From positions 1 through 9,932 of the forward strand of contig JAOUQB010000056.1 of the NCBI GenBank assembly GCA_029879555.1: a DNA stretch of 9,932 nucleotides. The letters are read 5' to 3'. The position numbers were made by a program, and so were the translations under genes. This stretch comes from Nitrospirota bacterium. GTDB taxonomy: Bacteria; Nitrospirota; Nitrospiria; Nitrospirales; UBA8639. Each line of letters starts with the position of its first letter. Position 1 is the stretch's first letter. The notes beneath the pieces are model-generated. The model did no database searches, was not told the origin of the DNA, and saw only the letters and a list, made by a program, of their open reading frames with translations. Shown here piece after piece: positions 6,819 through 9,932 of this stretch.

Positions 6819-7301
6819 CTATTGAACAGTGAATCGGGTGATACAAAGAATTTTTTCAGGCTGGTTGGTAGGAGACACGACGACCATCCATTCTCCTACA
6901 TGAACTTTAGGTTTCAAGGATTTCAAACTCCACATCCGGTATCCTGAAGAGGGACGAATAGAAAGATTGACTTCCGAAACCTTCGTCCAGATACCATCGA
7001 TTTGGTGGTGCCAGCTATGACGAAGCTTTCCTGCAGTGGTGGCCATGACTTTGGTCCAGAGCATGACGAGTGAAGTCTGGGAGGTTTTCACGATTGGGAT
7101 GGCTGCCTGCTCGTTGTTATCTTTTTCACAATAGGCGGGGGGCGAGAAAATGCCTTCTGGATTTCGATTGGTGACACCTTTGGCAAGGACGACTTTTTCC
7201 ACCAGAAAGACTGATTCGGCCTGGACAGGGCTGGAGAGCATCAGCATGCCCCCCATCTCTATCATGGCGCACAGGAATATGAGGTGAACAGCACCCTTCA
7301 T
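6819..7301 (-). CDS. Exported DUF2914 domain protein
   Basis: The protein has 160 residues, with a signal peptide (about 1-28, ending SSPVQA-ES) and probably a periplasmic mature part. The C-terminal 70 residues fit my memory of the DUF2914 family: a Trp/His-rich start (LRHSWHHQIDGIW), then VNLSIRPSSGYRMWSLKSL, then GEWMVVVS and a terminal RFTVQ strand. The middle contains SLVMLWTKV, also typical. No catalytic residues are evident and the family's function is not known to me. AAGGAG at 7309-7314 with 7-base spacing supports the start. A TTGACT-17-TAATTT promoter lies about 30 bases upstream of the ATG. It is the first gene of a likely two-gene unit with ubiA, although pairing alone does not show a shared pathway. 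Cys58 and Cys153 could form a disulphide, but this is speculation. Confidence 0.8.
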   Translation of the reverse strand: MKGAVHLIFLCAMIEMGGMLMLSSPVQAESVFLVEKVVLAKGVTNRNPEGIFSPPAYCEKDNNEQAAIPIVKTSQTSLVMLWTKVMATTAGKLRHSWHHQIDGIWTKVSEVNLSIRPSSGYRMWSLKSLKPKVHVGEWMVVVSPTNQPEKILCITRFTVQ

Positions 7302-7337
7302 GATAGCTCCTTGTATTGTCAGCCTTTCACAGGTAGC

Positions 7338-7366
7338 AAATTAGGATATCTTCCCATCCAAGTCAA
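7338..7366 (-). promoter_or_regulatory. Sigma70-like promoter for the DUF2914-ubiA unit
   Basis: Read on the minus strand, TTGACT (7366-7361) is followed after 17 bases by TAATTT (7343-7338). Transcription would start near 7331, giving a leader of about 30 bases that contains the AAGGAG of the DUF2914 gene. The -35 box is five of six to consensus and the -10 box is weaker. Confidence 0.5.
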
Positions 7367-7446
7367 TGGAAAGAAAAGATGAGGTTTCTAAAATGAGAGG
7401 CATTTGTATGGGTATTTCCTCAAATTCCTGATCCTCGTCCCTTGAG

Positions 7447-7476
7447 TTGACGATTCCAAGTGACGAAAGGTATAAA
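7447..7476 (+). promoter_or_regulatory. Sigma70-like promoter for tRNA-Thr
   Basis: TTGACG (7447-7452) is followed after 18 bases by TATAAA (7471-7476). Transcription would begin near 7483, about 70 bases before the mature tRNA 5' end, so a leader must be trimmed (normally by RNase P). The leader contains a perfect 10-bp palindrome, TCTCGCGAGA (7496-7505). A nearer TTGACT at 7527 has no usable -10 box before the tRNA. Confidence 0.5.
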
Positions 7477-7552
7477 CGACCCCAACACGTATGCGTCTCG
7501 CGAGAGTGGTCGATTCATACTACTGTTTGACTTGTTCCGTATCCTGTCTTGA

Positions 7553-7627
<75 letters not shown>

Positions 7628-7880
7628 TATTCCATTCCCCCCCAAACACGCGTAATCTTTGTCAGGGCAACAGCCCATTCATCTCCTATTGCAGAAGGAT
7701 GATGTAGATGTTGCCCCGAAAACAGAGAAGATGTATTTCCCCATGCATGGCGAGATGGGTTGGGAGGAAAAGGTCCTATCAAAACGTTGATTTAGGCAGA
7801 AGTTCAGGTAAGCTAGGACGAATCGATGTAGACGATAGCAATTGAGAAAAAATAGTTTACTAGTCGATGCTCAACCGAAT

Positions 7881-7887
7881 GAGGAGG
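7881..7887 (+). promoter_or_regulatory. Strong ribosome binding site fixing the bactofilin start
   Basis: GAGGAGG lies 8 bases before the ATG at 7896. The frame is open further upstream to a TTG at 7842, which has no such site, so 7896 is much the better start and the protein is 143 residues rather than 161. Confidence 0.7.
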
Positions 7888-7895
7888 AACATACG

Positions 7896-8327
7896 ATGTC
7901 CCTAGCGAGCGAGCTTGAGATCATCCCCCCGACGCAGGGTTTTTCGACTTCTTTGGGATCACAAAAATCTTATCAAGTACCAAGCCCTGTCTTGCAAGCT
8001 AAGAAGGAAGTGGTGGCCTTCTTTGGTGTCGGTGTCGAATGCATCGGGGAAATCTGGTATGAAGGGAATGTGCAAATTGATGGCCGCTTGGAAGGCACGG
8101 TCCACACGAAGGGCACACTGGTCATTGGAGATCGAGCGGTGATCAAGGCCAAAATTGAAGCCGGAAGCGTGGTCTGTAAAGGGAAGATTCAAGGAGAAGT
8201 TGTGGCGAAAGACTCCATCAAGCTGTTGTCGCCTGGATTCATTGATGGGACAATGAGTGCCCCTCGGCTCTCGGTGGAATCCGGAGGCGTGTTTAATGGC
8301 CGGGTGAATATGGGGGCTTCCTCATAA
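7896..8327 (+). CDS. Bactofilin (polymer-forming cytoskeletal protein)
   Basis: The protein has 143 residues. Bactofilins polymerise without nucleotide into filaments through a right-handed beta-helix and commonly organise cell shape, stalks or envelope enzymes at the inner membrane. Residues about 1-40 are a disordered, Ser/Pro/Gln-rich tail. Residues 42-140 form the bactofilin domain: an entry FFGVGVECIGEI, where GEI/EGNVQIDGRLEG matches the family's signature opening, then regularly spaced Gly and hydrophobic residues (VIGDRAVIKAKIEAG, CKGKIQGEV, PGFIDGTMSAPRLSVESGG) marking beta-helix turns. The C-terminal extension is minimal. I chose the ATG with GAGGAGG in front. The 268 bases upstream, after the tRNA, hold only weak promoter-like boxes (TTGATT at 7787, TAAGCT at 7809). 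The gene stands alone, with no partner peptidase or stalk gene beside it, so its particular role cannot be told from context. Confidence 0.9.
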   Translation: MSLASELEIIPPTQGFSTSLGSQKSYQVPSPVLQAKKEVVAFFGVGVECIGEIWYEGNVQIDGRLEGTVHTKGTLVIGDRAVIKAKIEAGSVVCKGKIQGEVVAKDSIKLLSPGFIDGTMSAPRLSVESGGVFNGRVNMGASS

Positions 8328-8795
8328 CATCCTGATCCACTTCGACAAGGGACCTATCCTGCATTCATTTCCTATCTCTGCTTTTTGATCAGTTCTCCTC
8401 ACTGCGGGCTTATTGATCGTTTTCATTTGAATACGGCATGCCCAAGCCGTCTTTCATCATTCTTCTTCAATCGACTTCTCTTGCCCTCTATAGTTCTACC
8501 CGTATGATGAATTGTCGAGACGGTTAACGACTTCGACTCGTTTAACTCCAACATACCTGGCAGTAAAGATCATCATCTTTCACTGATGACCACGTTCAAT
8601 TATTGGGGCCTGTCGACCTTCTTAACAAAAAATTCTGCGGCAATTACGACTCGGTTTGAAGAGGGTCTTTTGAATGGTGATTTTTGTGTTGTTAACGAGG
8701 TTTAGTGATCAATGATGCCAATTGTTTCCCCACGGGTGTTAGGCACATCACTTGCTCAAACGAAAAGGTGAACCAACACTCACAAAAGGGGCACC
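8328..8795 (+). other. 468-base stretch without a convincing gene
   Basis: The first half is pyrimidine-rich on the plus strand. It contains a small stem ACGGC/GCCGT (8433-8450) followed by a CT-rich run, a possible weak end for the bactofilin transcript. A candidate promoter lies at 8481-8508. Just after it is an imperfect hairpin, GTTAACGA (8523-8530) with TCGTTTAAC (8538-8546, one bulged T). A frame open from 8511 to the TAG at 8703-8705 encodes a plausible-looking peptide, but its only ATG (8586) has no ribosome binding site. The region could be a long leader for the zinc-ribbon gene or encode a small RNA; neither is shown. Confidence 0.4.
8481..8508 (+). promoter_or_regulatory. Candidate promoter upstream of the small-protein unit
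   Basis: TTGCCC (8481-8486) is followed after 16 bases by TATGAT (8503-8508). The -10 box is five of six to consensus and the -35 box four of six. If real, it would give a leader of about 280 bases before the zinc-ribbon gene, or drive a small RNA. Confidence 0.3.
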
Positions 8796-8942
8796 ATGAA
8801 GACTTGTGAAAAATGTCAGGGTTCGATGGTCGTGGAAAGAGCCGTGGACTTAGAGGTTGGGTTGAGTATATTGTACTTTGCTTGCTTGAATTGCGGAAAA
8901 CGCATCCAAGCAGAAAAAGAACCCCGACCCCTCGTCCACTAA
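8796..8942 (+). CDS. Small double-CxxC zinc-ribbon protein (48 residues)
   Basis: A complete 48-residue ORF with two cysteine pairs: C4-E-K-C7 near the start and C30-L-N-C33 about 23 residues later, followed by GKR. This is the layout of a minimal zinc ribbon binding one Zn through four cysteines. Between the pairs lies a beta-strand-like stretch (VVERAVDLEVGLSILYF), and the tail is Lys/Glu/Pro-rich. An AAAAGGGG tract at 8784-8791 is 4 bases from the ATG and serves as ribosome binding site. The next small gene follows 38 bases later on the same strand, and a strong hairpin ends the pair. Such proteins may bind nucleic acid or protein partners; the sequence does not indicate which. The gene could be overlooked because of its size, but its cysteine spacing, ribosome binding site and downstream partner argue it is real. 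Confidence 0.7.
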   Translation: MKTCEKCQGSMVVERAVDLEVGLSILYFACLNCGKRIQAEKEPRPLVH

Positions 8943-8980
8943 TTTATTGATAGCCAGTCAAGAATACATGGAGGAGAGCG

Positions 8981-9229
8981 ATGCAGCCACAGAGCCGACC
9001 CTTAACGCATGATGAAACAAAAGCCGCAGAAGCCGCATTCAAAGGCGCCCCCTTTGATCCGAAATGGTCAGAAGCGGCGAGAAAAGTGTATTTAGGCCTT
9101 TCCTCAGCGATAGCCAATAAGCGTCATGAAGCCTTTGAAGACATTCAACCTTCTCAGCCAGCTACCGTTGCTAAACGAGTTGTGACAGAAATCAAACAGC
9201 GATCACGGGTTAAATCTAGCCTGTGGTAG
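8981..9229 (+). CDS. Unrecognised small protein (82 residues)
   Basis: I do not recognise the family. It is soluble, with no signal peptide or membrane helix. The N-terminal two thirds look alpha-helical (about 9-20 and 28-52), with FDPKWSEAARKVY and SSAIANKRHEAFEDI as its most distinctive parts. The C-terminal part is basic (AKRVVTEIKQRSRVKSSLW) and could contact nucleic acid, which is only a guess from charge. GGAGGAG at 8970-8976 gives a strong ribosome binding site. It follows the zinc-ribbon gene by 38 bases, and a perfect 14-bp hairpin begins 20 bases after its stop, so the two small genes probably form a transcription unit. Confidence 0.7.
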   Translation: MQPQSRPLTHDETKAAEAAFKGAPFDPKWSEAARKVYLGLSSAIANKRHEAFEDIQPSQPATVAKRVVTEIKQRSRVKSSLW

Positions 9230-9249
9230 ATAAGTAAGCCCATCGTGGA

Positions 9250-9280
9250 GCGAGGGCATCCTTTCGAAGGATGCCCTCGC
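9250..9280 (+). terminator. Strong hairpin, probable terminator of the small-protein unit
   Basis: GCGAGGGCATCCTT (9250-9263) pairs perfectly with AAGGATGCCCTCGC (9267-9280) around a three-base loop: a 14-bp GC-rich stem 20 bases after the stop of the 82-residue ORF. The bases that follow (AGTACTTCTTC) are only partly T-rich, so the U-tract is poor. Termination is likely but not textbook; the stem could also protect the 3' end of the message. Confidence 0.65.
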
Positions 9281-9446
9281 AGTACTTCTTCAACCTCTCT
9301 CGACAGTTTGACCTTCCTTGATTACAATTCATGCGATTGACTAGAAATATAGAATAACCTGCGCCGCTTTGGCAGAATCATCAAACCGACTTCGCTTGCA
9401 ATCTAATTCCAAGAGAAGAGGGGAAACCGCAGGTCTGCAACCTACG

Positions 9447-9932
9447 ATGCCACAAGAAACCATTTTCATCGGATTGGGGTCGAATTTGGGAGATCGGCAA
9501 GAGCTCTGTGATCGGGCCATTGCTCTTATGGCGTTACTTCCTCTTTCGGAAGTGACGGGCATCTCGTCATACTACGAAACCGAACCTGTTGATCCAGAGG
9601 GGAGACTGGGAGAAACCTGGTTTTACAATGGGGTGGTTCGGTTGGAAACCTCCTTGACGCCGACCCGTCTTCTCGAAATCTTGCAAGAAACTGAACGAGG
9701 ATTGGGCCGTGACGATGTCGATCAGCATGGTCCGCGGACAATGGACTTTGACATACTCCTGTTTGGCCAGCAGCAGATTGATCTACCAGGGTTATCCGTG
9801 CCTCACCCTCGTTTGCACCAACGTCGGTTTGTCCTAGAGCCCCTGGTGGAAGTGGATCCAACCTTGAGGCACCCGACGTTAGACCGTTCAATGGCCGAGC
9901 TGTTACAAACCCTTCAAGACCCTAGTCGTGTG
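9447..9932 (+). CDS. folK: 2-amino-4-hydroxy-6-hydroxymethyldihydropteridine pyrophosphokinase (3' end cut by window)
   Basis: HPPK transfers pyrophosphate from ATP to 6-hydroxymethyl-dihydropterin in the cytoplasm, the step before dihydropteroate synthase in folate synthesis. The first 162 codons are present and the frame is open at the window edge; the family is usually about 155-180 residues, so little is missing. Visible motifs are the N-terminal strand and loop FIGLGSNLGDR (7-17), SYYETEPV (41-48), GPRTMDFDILLF (95-106) with the two Mg-binding aspartates Asp100 and Asp102, and VPHPRLHQRRFVLEPL (118-133). The N-terminus falls where family members begin, which supports the ATG at 9447 even though the AGGT upstream is weak. 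The 166 bases between the hairpin and this gene hold no other gene that I can see, and only a poor promoter-like pair (TTGATT at 9318, TAGAAA at 9342). Confidence 0.95.
   Translation, partial: MPQETIFIGLGSNLGDRQELCDRAIALMALLPLSEVTGISSYYETEPVDPEGRLGETWFYNGVVRLETSLTPTRLLEILQETERGLGRDDVDQHGPRTMDFDILLFGQQQIDLPGLSVPHPRLHQRRFVLEPLVEVDPTLRHPTLDRSMAELLQTLQDPSRV

Noticed and set aside
7708..7845. 45-codon plus-strand ORF with AAGGA upstream, between tRNA-Thr and bactofilin
   Set aside because: Its composition is very Arg-rich with scattered Cys and no recognisable pattern, it overlaps an inverted repeat, and it looks like chance.
7842..7895. Upstream TTG extension of bactofilin
   Set aside because: The TTG has no ribosome binding site, while GAGGAGG sits at ideal distance from the ATG at 7896.
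9526..9891. 121-codon minus-strand ORF opposite folK
   Set aside because: The plus strand carries unmistakable HPPK motifs through the same bases; the antisense frame has no recognisable features.

Overview
The window looks like a piece of a Nitrospira-type (nitrite-oxidising, phylum Nitrospirota) chromosome. The main reason is a divergent cytochrome bd-like oxidase subunit sitting among c-type cytochromes and an NxrC-like haem-b protein, a combination I associate with Nitrospira. By eye the G+C content is near 50 percent. That is lower than the sewage and soil Nitrospira I know of and closer to marine or alkaline lineages. The assignment is inference, not a database result.

Region 1 (1-5793, plus strand) is a respiratory gene cluster with almost no space between genes. 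In order it encodes a two-helix membrane protein with a Lys/Glu-rich tail (entering from outside the window), a possible 20-codon ORF, a 626-residue bd-like oxidase subunit, two membrane-anchored monohaem cytochromes c, an ethylbenzene dehydrogenase/NxrC-family haem-b protein with a C-terminal membrane anchor, and a dihaem cytochrome c lipoprotein with a coiled-coil linker. Together they could carry four c-type haems, probably one b-type haem in the NxrC-like protein, and the haems of the oxidase subunit. I infer an electron-transfer complex or chain on the outer face of the cytoplasmic membrane that feeds, or is fed by, the bd-like core. No CydB partner is visible.

Region 2 (5891-7366, minus strand) runs convergently toward the cluster. 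It holds a DUF2914 exported protein followed by a UbiA-family prenyltransferase, with a good sigma70-like promoter upstream of the pair.

Region 3 (7447-8327, plus strand) holds a tRNA-Thr(CGT) with its own promoter, then a bactofilin whose true start is set by a strong ribosome binding site.

Region 4 (8328-9280) is a 468-base stretch with no convincing gene. It is followed by a two-gene unit of small proteins: a 48-residue double-CxxC zinc-ribbon protein and an unrecognised 82-residue protein. A perfect 14-bp hairpin closes the unit. Region 5 (9447-9932) is the start of folK (folate pathway), cut by the window edge.

The most notable content is the bd-like oxidase cluster. The subunit keeps parts of the CydA core but has lost or altered the Glu445/GRQPW region and the soluble quinol loop, and its partners are cytochromes c. 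That points to chemistry or an electron donor unlike canonical bd quinol oxidases.
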